Source: Pyropia yezoensis (lineage: Eukaryota > Rhodophyta > Bangiophyceae > Bangiales > Bangiaceae). Taken from it: 64,000 nt of DNA. A program made the translations under genes and the position numbers. The DNA is taken from NCBI GenBank assembly GCA_009829735.1, contig CM020618.1, positions 20,693,346 through 20,757,345 on the forward strand, read 5' to 3'. Under the pieces are notes generated by a model. It did not search any database, was not told where the DNA came from, and saw only the letters and a program-made list of their open reading frames with translations. Every line of letters starts with the position of its first letter. The first letter of the stretch is position 1. Shown here in pieces: positions 1-12,262 of this stretch.

Positions 1-94
1 GCCGCCCCCCCCGCCGAGCGGGTGAGGAACTGGATAAACTCGTCGTTGGCGAGTGACACCTTGTGGCACTCGATGCTCTGGCGGCCGCCACCGC

Positions 95-125
<31 letters not shown>

Positions 126-629
126 AATGCCGCCGCCGCCGCCGCGAGTGGTCGCGATGGCGCCCGCCCGGTGTCGCAGCGCAATGACCCGCGACGCGGC
201 GGCGGTGGCGGCGGCAATCGCTGACGGCGACGGCGGCAGCGGCGCGTCGGCGCCGCCGGCGGCGGCGGCGGCACCGCCGCCGCCAGCCGCCCACGATGGC
301 AGCGGCGGGTAGGCACCGCCGCCGCCATCCTCCCCCCCGCCCCCCGCACGGCCGGCAGACGGAGGGGGTCGTGGCCACATGGCCGGCGGCGGCGGCGGCG
401 GCGGCGCGCGGGGGTGCTTGGCCAGCCGCTGCCGCCGCCGGACGGTGCGGGGCGCCGGGCCGAGGCGTGCGGGCAGGGCCTCCTTCAGCCGCCGCCGCGC
501 CGCCCGGTTCTGCGCCGGCTGCCGCCGCCGGGAGGACAGCAGCAGGTACTCGTCAAAGAGGGTGCTCGTGTCGAGCGCCGTCGCGGGGCCGTCAAAGTAG
601 GACCATTCGGGGTCGACCGTGGCCGTCAT
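1..629 (-). CDS. Hypothetical low-complexity protein, N-terminal part, runs off left edge
   Basis: An open frame starts at ATG 629 on the minus strand and stays open to the window edge, giving 209 codons with no stop. It begins MTATVDPEWSYFDGPATALD, then has a basic stretch RRRQPAQNRAARRRLKEAL, followed by long Gly, Ala and Pro runs. At the edge it becomes ordinary sequence again (QSIECHKVSLANDEFIQFL). The ordered N-terminus and the non-repetitive end argue that this strand, not the overlapping plus-strand frames, is coding. The basic stretch loosely resembles a bZIP basic region (N-x-AA followed by R), but no leucine heptad follows, so I do not assign it. A DNA-binding or regulatory role would be a guess. 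The C-terminus lies outside the window. Confidence 0.55.
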
Positions 630-3600
630 GGCGGGGAAGGGGGCAGAACAGAAGGGGGGGGGGGGTTGGGGCAGTTCTCGCACGTTGGGGGGCGGGGAGG
701 GGGGGGGGTGTGGTGGGGAGGGGGTCCGAAGGGGGTGCGGCGGTCAGTGCCTGGAAGGGGGTGCCTTCCTCAATGAACGGCAGCGACCGGCGGGAAGAAG
801 AAGCTCACGCCTCACGCCGCAAGCCAGCGACCACCCGCGGAAGCCCACCCCCCCCCCGCAATCGGTGGAAAAGCGGGGAGAGCACGGTCGACGTCGACGA
901 CGCGGGTGCGGGGATGCAACCTCTTGAGGGGGGAGATGCGGGCTTCTTGTACCCGCGCGGACTCTGGGGGTGCCCGTTTGTGCGCACGCCCCCCCGGCCA
1001 GGCAAAAGCCCCCGGCGCGGGAGGTGCGAGAAACGGCCCCCCCGCCGGGCACAGCACACGAGCAAACTCTGTTGGCCGATGGCCACCACCCCATTCCCCC
1101 CGGCCTGCACCAGGCCGAGAAGCAAACAGTCCCGACGCTGCGGCCGCCCCGCAGCCGCCGCCGCGACCATCTGTCGCTGGTGGAGGGGGGGAGGGGGAGG
1201 GCGGGAGGTCGCCACGGGGCACCCGGCCGGCGGGTGGCTGCCAACCAGGACTGCCGCCGTGGCCAACCACCGCCGACCATCATTTCTCCACCCCCCATGG
1301 AGTCGTCCCCTTGAGGGGCTGCGCCGCCGCCGGCCGGCGCGAACCGCCAGCCGCCGCGTCCGGGTCCTACAGCGCGCCGGGATGGTCTCGAGGCACACCC
1401 CCGCCCCCCCCCCCCCCCCCCCCCGCGGATCGAAGAGCGGCCCCGGCGCTGTGCGCGGCTGGCCCGCGTTCCGTCGGCGTCCCTCTTTCACCGCGCCACG
1501 TTTGCATCCTCGCGGACGGTCTGTTGTGCGGGGAAGAACAGGGGTGGCTGGCCGTCGGGCACCCCCGGGGGTCCCCCCCGGAGCAGCACTTGCAGGAATT
1601 GTTCCGGGCGGGAGGCGCGGGAGGCGGGCGGGGGGTGCCCGTCAAGAGTCTCGGTGACAGCACCACGCCAGCCACTGATTGCAGGGAGAAGAGAAGAATA
1701 GAGTAAAAAAAGGAAAGGGCCGCCAGTGGGTCGCGCAGCGTCGTCGACAGGACCGCCCACCGCGCACGCTACGTGATTGCCATGCAGGCTGGCGCCAACA
1801 GTGTGATCCAAAAACCCCACGGGCTCGCGCGGTCTGCCAGAGGTGACGAAAACACGGTGGGGGAGAGGGGGCAGAGGGGGGCTCTGCTGTGGCATTCCCA
1901 GGCGGGTGGCGTGTCCTACCGTTGAGCTCAAGCCAAGTTGGCCGCCGATGGGGCGCCAACCCCTCGGCGGGGTGGGGGCGGGGCGGTGCGCAAACCCAAC
2001 AGCGGGACACGCCACCCGCGCGGGAACGCCCCAGTGAACGCAACGTATGGACAGTCTGGAGGAGGGGGTGGGGGTGTGGTTGACCGCGACTCCCGCTCTC
2101 CGCGCGCTGTGTGCGCACGCGGCTGGGGGGATAGGAAAGGGGGGGGGGCGTGGAAGGGATCCGCGGTAGGCGGCCACCGCCCGCCACACACAGACGAGCC
2201 GCGAGAGAGATAGGAGGCGCGGAGACGCCACGCCAGCCCGAGCACCCACGAGGGACCCGCGAGGGGGCTGTTGACTCTGGGCAGATCCGCAGGTGCAGGG
2301 AAAAAAAGAGGTCCCACTGGGACATGCGCGCGCGTTCAAAAGAGAAACAATAGGCACCGACCGGGACCACGAACAAGGTCGCTGACACAAGACGGGCCCC
2401 GGTCGAGGGGGCGCCCCATCAGGCACGTTACGTTGTGATGGTCTCTTGGCCTACAGACCGTCCAGCCGCGCTCGTGGAGGGGAGGGGGACCCTGGGTTCT
2501 CTTGGGGAGAGCTCCCACGACCGCACACAGGATCGGTCCGAGGGTTTTGGCGCCGCGGGGGACCCCTCGGCGGAGCGTTCTGCGTGTCCGATTGACAATC
2601 CTGACGTGATCGGTGACAAAAAGAGCAACGCTGGGCGAGTACGTACCGTATGTAGATAGAGGGGAGGGGGGCAGGGAAGAGGATTCGGATGGCCAGGCTG
2701 GCGAAGAGGTGCACCCAGCGGGCCCCGACGACGAGTGCTGAGACTGGCACGGGGGCGCCTTTGGGGGTCCACACGAGCCTCTGGCGACCACACAAGCGCC
2801 TCGCTTGGCCCCGGCGGCGTGGGGTGTCACTGGTGAGCTCATCCGGGGGTGAGCGGCACAATCCCGCGGCAACACGGACACGCCAGATCAAGTATTTTGC
2901 ATAGTAGGTCTCACGCCATGACGTTGTAAGTGTGTAGTCTTCGCTCGTGTTCTGTACTTTGATTGTCTGTAATCTGATCAAGTGAAGCTGTTGAAACTCC
3001 CATACTGTACCGGTCGTGGCTGCGGTCTCGTGCCATGCATTTGGGGAGGGGCTGCGCACTCGTTGGGGCGCGCTGTACAGTACATACCAAGGCGGCCTCT
3101 TCGGCACAACCGCGACCAACGACTGCGACGCTGCCGACGGTCGCGGCCACACTCGGCCACACCCCCCCCCCCCCCCCCCGACGTCAGTCCACCCCCTACG
3201 GCCAAGGGTACCGTGGCCGAAGTAGCGGCGGCGGTGCCAGCGTTGAATGCGGCTCTGTGTATTTTCGGCACGTCCGCGGTCGTGGGCGCCTCCGCCCGCG
3301 GCGGGCCCGGCCTCGGTCACCGCGGCCAGCCCCTGACGCGCGGGCGCTCTGCCCCCCCCCCCCCCGCCCCCGTTCCGCCGCTACCGGTGTGCGCTCTTCG
3401 TGATGCAGGTGTGGTGGGGGGCTGCGGCCACGCCGTGCAATTTTTCGTCCCCGCTCACGCGGCCCGCTCGCGGATGGAAGCACTCATCTGCCGAGGGCGC
3501 CGCCAGCTGGGGGAGAGGGGGGAGGGGCGGCGGCGGCAGGGGAGCGGGGGGGGAGGGGGGTGGTTGGGTCGGGTCGGGTCGGGCGGGGCGGCAGACGACC

Positions 3601-4386
3601 GTCACCCGCATGCCCGAGCGCCCGTGCTGGGAGCGGGGGTTGGTTTGGAGCGCCCTTGAGGGCCTTGCGTCCCCGGTGGGGCTGGCGCTTGACCTGTCGT
3701 CCCGGCACCATGACGCGTCCGCAGGCTAGCGCCCTGCACTTTTGACGTCCGCACGTACGGTCCTCCGTGGTGGTGGTTTTTTCGGCCCCCTCTATTCTGT
3801 CTTCCTTCTTGAAGGTGGGGGGGGGGGGGGGGGGGGGGGGGGTGTGGGCGGCGCGGATGCGGGCTGCCGGCGCGTGCGTTCTAGATGCGCCACTGGGCGG
3901 CGGTGTCGGCAACCCGCTCTGGCCCTCTGTTTGTTCATGTGCTCCTGTCCGGGTACCCGCCGCCCGCGGCAAGTGCGTGTGTCAGCGCGGCTCCACGGGT
4001 CAGGACGCTGCGGGGAGGGGCTGGGGAGGGGCCCTGTTCCACCGTCTGGCCTTGTAGTCGGCGGCAGTGGAGCGGGGGCGGCCGCGCGGAGGGGAGCCGC
4101 GCGTCGAAGGCACTCGACGAGTGACGCCGCCCGGCGCGCGGCAGCGCAACTGCCATCGCGATTCGCACGGCTCAGGGCGGGCTGCTCCGCGCGCCCCTGT
4201 GCTCGTCCTGGCCCGCGGCGCGCCGCTGGACGGGGGCGGGTGTAGCTTTGCCGCGCTGTGGGTGCGCGCGTTGCCGTTGGCGAGGTGGGCGGGGGGGGGG
4301 AGCACCAGGGACGGCGGGTGGGAGGGGCGGGGGCGGGCACGCGCGCGCGTGGCGGCCGCCGGGAGGGCCCGCTGGCGGGGTGGCGC
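630..4386. other. Intergenic region with G/C homopolymers, no supported gene
   Basis: Apart from the inverted repeat above, I see no coding signature. Frames on both strands are open only because stops are rare in GC-rich sequence, and none shows a domain. The spacer separates the leftward partial gene from the rightward ARID gene, so it probably holds both promoters. A run of 26 G lies at 3817-3842, with shorter G or C runs near 660, 1400, 3160 and 3350. Confidence 0.5.
1891..2030. repeat. Imperfect inverted repeat (36-bp arms)
   Basis: The left arm 1891-1926 and the reverse complement of 1995-2030 agree at 29 of 36 positions, including a 15-bp perfect core (GCGGGTGGCGTGTCC). The 68-bp loop is GC-rich. 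It could be a folded-back small transposable element or an extruding hairpin. No target duplication was recognised. Confidence 0.6.
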
Positions 4387-4564
4387 ATGGCCGCCCACCA
4401 CGCACTCACCGCGCCCACCGTGATGGGGCGTGGCGCTGCCGACGCTCACCGCCGGGCGGCTACGGCGGAGCTGGGCGCCCTCTGCCTCTCGACTGTGGGG
4501 ATCGATGACGGTAGGGGGGACGCCAGCGGCGGTGGCGGCGGCGGCGTTGGAGGCGGCGATAGCA

Positions 4565-4612
<48 letters not shown>

Positions 4613-7600
4613 GCAGCAGCGACGGCGGCGGCGGCAGTGGTGGCGGCGGCGGCGGTGGCGGCGGTGGCGACGGCGCCACCGCCACCATGCACGGCAACCC
4701 AGCCGAGCGGCCTGGCCTGATGGTGGACGAGAGCGCCGACGGCGTGCCGTTTACGCCTGTCACGCCTGGCGGGGACGCCTTCCTCCAATTTCTCCCCGTC
4801 GGTGAGGGGGAAGGGGAGGACGCTTGCCAGGGAGGGGGTAATGCGAGTGGGAAGGACCGGCAGCAGCGGGAACGAAAGCGGTTGGGCGCACACTCCGGCG
4901 GTATGCTGGCGTCGAAACCTGGGTTTAACTTCTCAGCGTCGCAGCAGCAGCCACCTTTACCATCCTCAAAGCCTCGGTCGCAGCAGTCTGGGCCTTCTTT
5001 ACCGCAGCAGCCGCAGCAGAAGGAGAAGGAGCCGCAGCCGCAGCCGCAGCCGCAGCCGCAGCCGCAGCCGCAGCCGCAGCCGCAGCCGCAGCCGCAGCCC
5101 CAGCCGCAGCCGCAGCCGCAGCCGCAGTCGCAGCCGCAGCCGCAGCCGCAGCCGCAGCCGCAGCTGCAGCCGCAGCTGCAGTCGCAGCAGCCGCAGCAGC
5201 CGCAGCCCCAGCCCCAGCCGCAACCGCTGCCCCAGCAGCAGCCACAGCCGCCACAGCCGCCACGACCGCCACAACCGCCGCCACCACAGCGGCCGCAACG
5301 TCAGCAACAAACGCCGGAGCGGCTATTGCTGCCCCACTCGTTTTACGAAGCGCTGACACCTCGCGACACCACCCGATGCTTGGCCAATAGCGATGGTAGC
5401 GGGCCAGCGCCACTACCGCTGTCCCCATCGCTGGTCTCCCCACGCTTGTCAGCTGTTCCCCCACGAGACGCAATGGCGGGGTCGGCGTCGGCGGCAGGAG
5501 CGGCGGCTGCGCTCCGTTTACCGGCCCGCAACGCTGTTACCGGCAGCGGCCTCTCTCTGGCTGCTGTGGCTGCCCAGTTTGCACCTCCCCCGCCAGTGCC
5601 ACCGCCGCGGCGGGGTAGCCAGGTATGTCGCCCTAGCGCACCAGGCTGTGGGGACGTTCTTCAGAACACCAAGGGTGACAGTGGTTGTGTTGGCGGCGGC
5701 GGCGACATTGCCACCGGCGACCTGGGCGACGTGGGCATGCCGTTCCCGGAAGGCAGCCCCTTCACGGCTGACCTTTTCACATTGCCCCCGCCGAGCCCAC
5801 CTCTGCAGCTACGTGAGGACGACAACTTGTCGGTCGCACAGGCTGCAGCCACAGCGGTGCTTGATGCGGTCCACGTGGCGTCGCCGGTGCGGTCGAATGA
5901 CTGGGCCGCCCCGGCAGGGCCAGCGGGAAAGCCAGGCCGCTTTCCCGTGTGGTTGGCCGGGACCTCATCAATAGGCGTGCTGCGGCCGCACGCAGGAGGG
6001 ACGTCCCCGGCGGTGGGCGCCACGGTTGAGCCGCCCCTGCTGCTGCCTTCAAAGATGACGGCGACGTGTCTGGCTGATGACAAGAACCTTGCGACTGGAC
6101 CGCGTGTCTGGGGTGGGGAAGCGAAGGCACGCGCCCTGACAGGCGTTACGCTCGAGGCTGCGCCCGCCGCCACATCCGGTGCTGCCACAGTGACTGTCGC
6201 CACCACCTCGTCCGTTGTGGAGACGGACGCAGACACATGTAACCCGCTGCGCAAGGAGGGCCGCAATCTGGTCATCACGGGCAAGCTGCCGACGAGCAGT
6301 CCTTTCCAGCGGGCCATTGACAGCGTCGGCATCCGATTTGTGTCAGCCAAGCTGTCCGGGACGGGCCCTGGCGCCCCCCCAGCGGCCGAAGTGGCAGCGG
6401 CTGCTGCCTCTGCTGCAGCGGGTGGTCGCGAGGCAGCGTTCCTGGTTGACCACGCTGCGTTTATGCTCGAGCGGGGTCACGCGTCTTTCAAAGTCCCTGT
6501 TGTTGGTGGGGGCCCCCTCAACATTTATCGGCTGTTTCTGGAGGTTTGCAAGCTGGGCGGAGTAGAGAATGTGCTCAACAAGCGTGCGTTTCGGGTCGTA
6601 GCTGGCGAGCTGGACCTCCCGCGTACCTGTACGAGCGCCGCGTTTGTGCTGCGCAACGCCCACGAGTCCCTGCTGTACGCGTACGAGCAGCAGCTGGTGT
6701 TTGGCCGCACCGTGTCTCCGTCGGACCGGCCGGTACGCAAAGGCGTCGACGGGAAGAAGAAGAAGAAGAAGGCACCGCCGCTGGTTCCACCCCTTGCACT
6801 GGCCGACGACATCCAGGGGGCGGCGTCTGCTACGACTGTGGCTGCAGGGGGCTCCAAGGGTGTCACTGGCGTGTCGCCGTCCACCCGTCGGCCACCCTTC
6901 CCAAGAACCCCCCTGGCCAGAGCTGCGTCGTCAAAGGCTGGGCCAGCAGTGGGGCAGTCGCGTCGCGCTAGCCCCAGTAGTGGCAAATCCCCACGGGTGC
7001 TGACGCCCGCAGCGGGTAAGACGTCCTTGGCTGTGGTGGCCCCCGCCTCGTCTCTGGCCGCAAAGGCGGTCAAGGATGGCTGCCCCGGCTCCGGAGGGCA
7101 TGCGCCTAAGACGCCCACTACCACCATCATTGTGGCCTCGTCGACCAAGACAGACCCAACGGCGGTGGGGCCGCACCGGCCGGCTGCCTCTCCTCTCCAC
7201 TGCCCGTCAACGCGTCGGCCACTGCGACCGTTGCCGGCCACGCCCCCTCCACGGCGGCCAGCGCCGTCGGCCGCAGCTGTGCTCAACGGCGCGGACGGAC
7301 CGGCGGCCAAGCGGTTGAAGAAGGCGGGGGTGCGCCCGCTTCGGGGAGGCGCCACGGCAGCTGCCGCCTCCATTCCGGCCGCCACGACGGCCGCTGCTGC
7401 AGCTGGTGCCACCCCGACAGCGGGTGTCTCTGCGTATGCAGCCTCTGCTTCTCCCGCCAGTGGCGAGGCTAAGGCGGAGGTTGGCTTGGCGGTGACCCCC
7501 TTGGCACCGGCAGGGGGTGTGAAGAAGTCGTCGGCCCGACGGCCACAGGCGGCGGCAAGTAAGGCCGTAAAGGCGCCCCCCCCCCCCCACCCATCCGGTG

Positions 7601-8814
7601 GGGGCGTTGCTAAGGTCCGCGCGCCACGGCCGACGCGGCCGCGCGCTAGCCGTGCTGGGCGGTCCGCAGCCGCCAAACGTGAGAGGGTAGGTGCCGCTGC
7701 TGTTACTGCCGCCGCTGCCACCAGTGCGTCCCAGTCGGAGGCCAGTGCCCGGGCCATCATGGCGGCCTTGGCCCTACCCTGTCCGCCGGCAGGGGCCACC
7801 ACCGGTGCGGCGCCGGGAAGCACGGACCCGGCGTGTGGAGAGCCGTTGTCCACTCCCACCTTGCCTCCTCCAGACGTGCCCGCTCATCTGCCGCCGCTGC
7901 CGCCGCTGGCCGTGAACCTTGAGGCCCTTAACGCGGCGCTGCGGCAATACGCGGCGGGTGCGGCGGTGCCAGGCCTGGTGCCGTCGGTTTTTGAAGAAGC
8001 TCACGCGGCAGCCGTCGTGGCGGGTGCCGGCCTGGGTGCCGCCGACTACCTGCCCGTCACCTCGGCGCTGTCGGCGGCAACGACGACGACCACCACCACG
8101 GCGGTGAATGGCAGCTCGGTGATGGGAGGCGGGGGGGGGTTTCCACAGCTCGGGGCTGGCGGGGCGGGGGGTGGTGGCGGCGTCTTCCCAGCACCGCCGC
8201 TGCCACCGCCGCCGCCGCCCCCTGCGACCTTCGGATATGGATCCCCGCCGGGAATGTTTTCTTGCTTCCGTCCCCTCTCCTCCGCTTCGCTGCCGCAGCT
8301 GCCGTGGTCCCGCCCGGTCGATGAGGCGCCCGTCACTGGTGCGACGCCACCGGGCCCCGCAGCCGAGGCGGCCAGCCTCTCGATGGCGCCTGACGCTGGG
8401 TCGTCCGCGTCCCCCCACCCCCAGCCGCTACCGCCACAATCTTCGCCATGGCCTCGGGGTGAGGGCCCGTCCAGGTCATCGGCTGATAGCCTGGGTGGGC
8501 TCCTCGCCCCGTCTGGTGGGGCTACTGGCTCTCAGCCCTTTGGCATGGCGGCGGATGGGGTACACATTGGTGGCTCCCCTCTGGGGCGACGCCCTCCGGC
8601 CGGGGCACTGCCACCGCCGCCCCCACCACCACCACCACCACCACCACTACCGCCACCGCCGCCGCCGCCGTTGCTGCCGCCGTCGTCGGCCACCGAAATG
8701 CGCATGTACACGGCCCACATGTCGGGCTGGTTTTTTTCGTCTCATCATAAGGTGTACTCCCCCGACGATTACATCCTGGACTCGCCTAGCGGGGCCGAGG
8801 CGCGGGACGCTTGA
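4387..8814 (+). CDS. ARID/BRIGHT-domain DNA-binding protein
   Basis: A predicted chromatin or transcription regulator of about 1475 aa. The ARID domain spans roughly residues 685-774 (6439-6708). It runs from FLVDHAAFMLERGH through the family-typical NIYRLFLEVCKLGGVENV to LLYAYEQQLVFG. ARID domains bind DNA, often AT-rich, and occur in SWI/SNF subunits and other regulators. Other features are a poly-Gly N-terminus, a long Pro-Gln repeat (about 5031-5225), a KKKKKK nuclear-localisation-like run just after the ARID, and a second basic patch AAKRLKKA. Long Ala/Pro linkers lead to a non-repetitive C-terminus ending YSPDDYILDSPSGAEARDA. The first in-frame ATG is 4387. A second ATG at 4687 sits in a perfect GCCACCATG context downstream of the Gly tract and may be the true start (1375 aa). 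No intron is needed. Confidence 0.85.
5031..5225 (+). repeat. CAGCCG hexanucleotide repeat coding (Pro-Gln)n
   Basis: About 30 units of CAGCCG with occasional CAG or CCC variants, in frame within the ARID gene. It encodes a Pro-Gln tract. Hexanucleotide tracts change length without shifting frame, so length polymorphism is likely. Confidence 0.9.
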
Positions 8815-9241
8815 CGGGGAGGTAGGGGAGATGGGGTGAGGGTCTGGCTGGCCTGCCACCGTGGCCGTGACCGTGGCCGTCACCGGCCGGCCTCCTGTCA
8901 AGGCCTGGATGCCAACACTCACCGCACGCAGGCCCTGTCGTATGTGTAGTAGCATGATTTCTCTCTTCGAGGGGTCTGTCGCGAGGTCGTGTGTAGTGTA
9001 GCAGTCGGGTTGCTTTTCTGCTACTGCGTATTTGCCAAAAGCTGGCCGCTGCCACGGGCAGCATCAGTGCCTATCAATGAGCGTCAAAACCGACGGCAAC
9101 CAGCGGCAGCCATGGCAATGACCACAGAACGCTCGGCAGCTGCAGTCATCCGCGTCTCTACTTTCCCGATGTTGCGTGGATGTTCCCCGGCTGGAGGCTC
9201 CTAACCCCTCAAAATGGGCACCCCCCCCCTTCGCCCACCAT
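8815..9241. other. Convergent 3' spacer
   Basis: A 427-bp gap between the ARID gene stop (TGA 8812-8814) and the stop of the converging GDT1-like gene (TAA at 9242-9244). It should hold both polyadenylation regions. No ORF or RNA gene is recognised. Confidence 0.6.
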
Positions 9242-10513
9242 TTAGTCCAGGCTCTCCGGTCCCTCGATCAGCGTAAAGACCGCAAATACCTCAAAGAGGA
9301 TGCCGCTCACGAGCGCCACCATCTGCTCAGAGATCTTGGACGCCACCGCCACGGCCGCCACCACCGCCATCCCCGTGCACAGCACGTTGGCGGCGGTGGC
9401 ACCCCCAATGACCGCTACCGCGTTGCCACTGGCAGCCAGCGCCATGGTCGCCAGCATGCTGCGGTCACACCACTCCGCGACAAAGATGAGGCTCACAATC
9501 TTGAGCAGCACAGACGCCTTGGACTCGGTATCACCCTTGACGTCCAATGACGCGACCAGCTCCTCCGCACCCGCCCGCTCCGTGCCCGCCGCGGGTGCTG
9601 CCGAGCCGGTAGCGGCGCTTCCCGCCGTGGCCACCGCCGGCAGGCCAGCGTCACCTCCCGGGGTGGACGACAGGGAGCGGGACTGGATAATCATCTGCGC
9701 GCCAAACACCACAAACAGGGCGACGGAAAAGTAGTGGGTCACCACTGGCGGCAGGAGGTGCATGACCTGTCCCAGGCAGCACGCAATGAGCGTCATGGCG
9801 GTGAGCGCCAGCAAGGCGCCCGTAAACACCATGGATGGCGAATGCTTCATGGCCATGAGGGCAGTCGCAAACATGCTCTTGTCCCCAAACTCTGACAGAA
9901 ACACCACCCCAAACGACTCGGCAAAGGCCTTGATCAGGCCGCCGCTGCCAGCGGTGGCAGCGGCAGCGGTGCCCGCCGGCACCACCGGGACCGCCGGGAT
10001 GGCCACGGTTGCAAGCTTCCCCACCGCCACAGGCACAAAGGAGCGGGAGGCGAGCATGCCGACCACAGCTAGCGCCACCGTCGGGGCCATGCGGGCCAGC
10101 CGCATCGCCGCGCCATGACGCAGCCGAACTCGCCGCACCGTCGACGCGGCGAGCGTCGCCGCCCGCAGCGCCCGCCGGGCGACCGACGCCACCGACGCGC
10201 GCGCGCGGGCGGCGGGGGCCGACCAAAACGGGCGGCCCACCGCCGCCACCGCCGGCAGCACGACCGCCGGGGGAGTGACGGGCCCATCCGCCGCAGGCGC
10301 GGGGGGGGGGACGCTGCCGGCGGCAGCGGCGGACGACGACCCCGGCGCGGCAGAGGCGGCGGCACGAGGCACGCACCAGGCGCGCACCGACGGCGGCGAC
10401 GACGGCGGCACCGCCGCGATAGCCGCCCGACGTGCCCGCCGCGAGACGGGCAGGCGAGCCGAGCGAGGGGCACCAAGCGCGGCGCCCACGGCGGGGGCGA
10501 CGAAGGCAATCAT
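9242..10513 (-). CDS. GDT1/TMEM165 (UPF0016) family cation transporter, likely plastid-targeted
   Basis: A 423-aa membrane protein of the UPF0016/GDT1 family, whose members move Mn2+ or Ca2+ (yeast Gdt1, human TMEM165, plant PAM71/CMT1). Two hydrophobic repeats carry the family signature: SEFGDKS near residue 208 and AEWCDRS near residue 345. The usual motif is E-x-G-D-[KR]-[ST], so the second copy has Cys in place of Gly. About 150 residues of Ala/Arg/Ser-rich sequence precede the membrane part, starting MIAFVAPAVGAALGAPRSAR, which resembles a plastid transit peptide. I chose ATG 10513 because of that leader; the frame is open to 10825 without another good start. Known PAM71/CMT1 proteins supply Mn to photosystem II from thylakoid or envelope membranes. 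The same role here is inference. It converges with the ARID gene. Confidence 0.88.
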   Translation of the reverse strand: MIAFVAPAVGAALGAPRSARLPVSRRARRAAIAAVPPSSPPSVRAWCVPRAAASAAPGSSSAAAAGSVPPPAPAADGPVTPPAVVLPAVAAVGRPFWSAPAARARASVASVARRALRAATLAASTVRRVRLRHGAAMRLARMAPTVALAVVGMLASRSFVPVAVGKLATVAIPAVPVVPAGTAAAATAGSGGLIKAFAESFGVVFLSEFGDKSMFATALMAMKHSPSMVFTGALLALTAMTLIACCLGQVMHLLPPVVTHYFSVALFVVFGAQMIIQSRSLSSTPGGDAGLPAVATAGSAATGSAAPAAGTERAGAEELVASLDVKGDTESKASVLLKIVSLIFVAEWCDRSMLATMALAASGNAVAVIGGATAANVLCTGMAVVAAVAVASKISEQMVALVSGILFEVFAVFTLIEGPESLD

Positions 10514-12262
10514 CCTGGCGGCCACGGGCGCGTCGGGGCAGAAGATCTGGGCGACGCCGTGACGGCGAGGGTCGTACGGGCAGCGAAGGAGAAAGCGTCT
10601 TGGCGTGACCTCCACCTTCCCGCTCGCCGCCAAGGGAAGGCTGGGGGCAGGCATAGACACCAGGCGGTGCCGCGGCAGGGGCGCGCTAGGAAAGGGCAGC
10701 GCGACGCGGCCAGAGCGCCTCGAGCAGCGAGGCGAGCTACCCCGCCGCGTGACGGCATCCGTAGCGGTCGGCGGCGGGGCGCTCAGATTTTCGTGCGTGT
10801 GCCACGCGCGGGCCGATCGTGTCACTACATATTGGGAGTGGAACCCGACTATTTACCCCGGTCGAATGACACGTTTCATCACGAAGGAGTTGTCAGCCAG
10901 TCTGCTATGGGCCGTTGCTCTGCACGAAACTGTGAAAGTACTGCAAGGCGGACGACACACGAGTCGGGACACACTCTGCAAGGATCTGGTCGAGGAGGGA
11001 GCGAGCGTTGGGGGTGGGGTCATCGGAACCAGGACCGCCAGAGTACAAATATTTCCTACCCAAGATGCCAGCCGCCGCTGCTGTCTGTGGGCGACCCTCA
11101 CGGCCACGCGTGCTCGCCCCCCCCCCTCACTACAATGCTGTGGTCATCATGAGCACACGGCGTCGTCCTGCTGCTGAACCCGTCATGGCGTTGCCCTCCT
11201 GACGGCCAACTCCGCTGCGTCTCCCCGCCCCTGTTCCCTGCGTTTGTTTGATCCATCCCCCCCAGCTCGCGGCCGAGCTCGGCTGGCAGGCAGGGTTTGT
11301 CGCGTCACGCTGCGGCGGCAGCGTTTGCCAGCCCCCTTCCCTAACGCGCCGCGCGGCACGCTCCTCTCCCTTTTTTCCCCTCCCTCTCGTTGTCCTTCCC
11401 CCCCTCCCTCTCATCTGCCCGTCTGGGGCACGGAGACGATGAATGCTCTTCCTGGACGCCCTCGTGACCTATCCCACGTGGCGCGCACCGCCCCCCTACC
11501 TGTCCCTGCACCAGCAGGGGGGCCGGCCGCTTGAGCTGCCTTTCCGGCCCACCCGCCGCCACACCCAGAGACCCCGTCCCGGTAATGGGGCTGCGCACCC
11601 CCCCCCCCCTTCATCCTGCGCCCTTGCCAGTTGCCACCGCGCGTCCCATTGCGGCAGTGTGGCCAGGGGGGACGGTGGGTGAGGGGGGGGGGCAGGGGGA
11701 GGCGGGTGGCGGTTGGAGTAGCGGGTTAGGGGGGGGGGGCAGTTTGCGCTCAACCTGCTCCGCGGGCAGTGGGACTTTTTGGACAACCCCCGGCCGTCCG
11801 GGGGATGCCCACTCTTCAAGCCGCTCGTCAGGGTGGCCTGCCCGCCTCAACAATACCCCACCCCCCCTCGAGCTACGGGCCGCCGCCACACGGGGCTGCA
11901 CAGGTGGTTTCCTGGGACAGGGGTACGGCCGGTGGTCTACCGCCACCCCGTGGGCATCGGCATCGGCGTTGGGGGCGTGTCACACCAGCCGAGGGTGCTG
12001 GTAACTCTCCACGCGCCGCCGTCATCAATCGAGCACCACCGCCGCCGCCACAGGCTTCTGGTGTGGGTGAGTGGACTGCCTTGCCCTGTCCTTAGCCTTT
12101 TTCTTTCTGCCTCGGGCTTGTCCCCGCCGAGGGGGACATCCGCCAACTGCACCTGGAGGGCTGCCTCGCTGAGTGCGCCCCGCCGAGGTGGTGTAAGGAA
12201 GACCGCACCGGGCCGGGCCTGGGACCCACCGCCGGCCGTTGCTCCCCGCGAGTGTCCGCAGC
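10514..12262. other. Divergent intergenic region
   Basis: About 1.7 kb between two divergent starts (10513 minus, 12263 plus). It contains C-rich runs around 11120, 11400 and 11600 and G-rich runs around 11690-11740. No ORF with protein-like composition was found. It presumably contains both promoters; no TATA or other motif stands out. Confidence 0.5.

Noticed and set aside
1488..3320. Long minus-strand ORFs (up to about 310 codons)
   Set aside because: Composition is Pro/Arg/Ser filler typical of translated non-coding GC-rich DNA. There is no domain, and frames on both strands are equally open.
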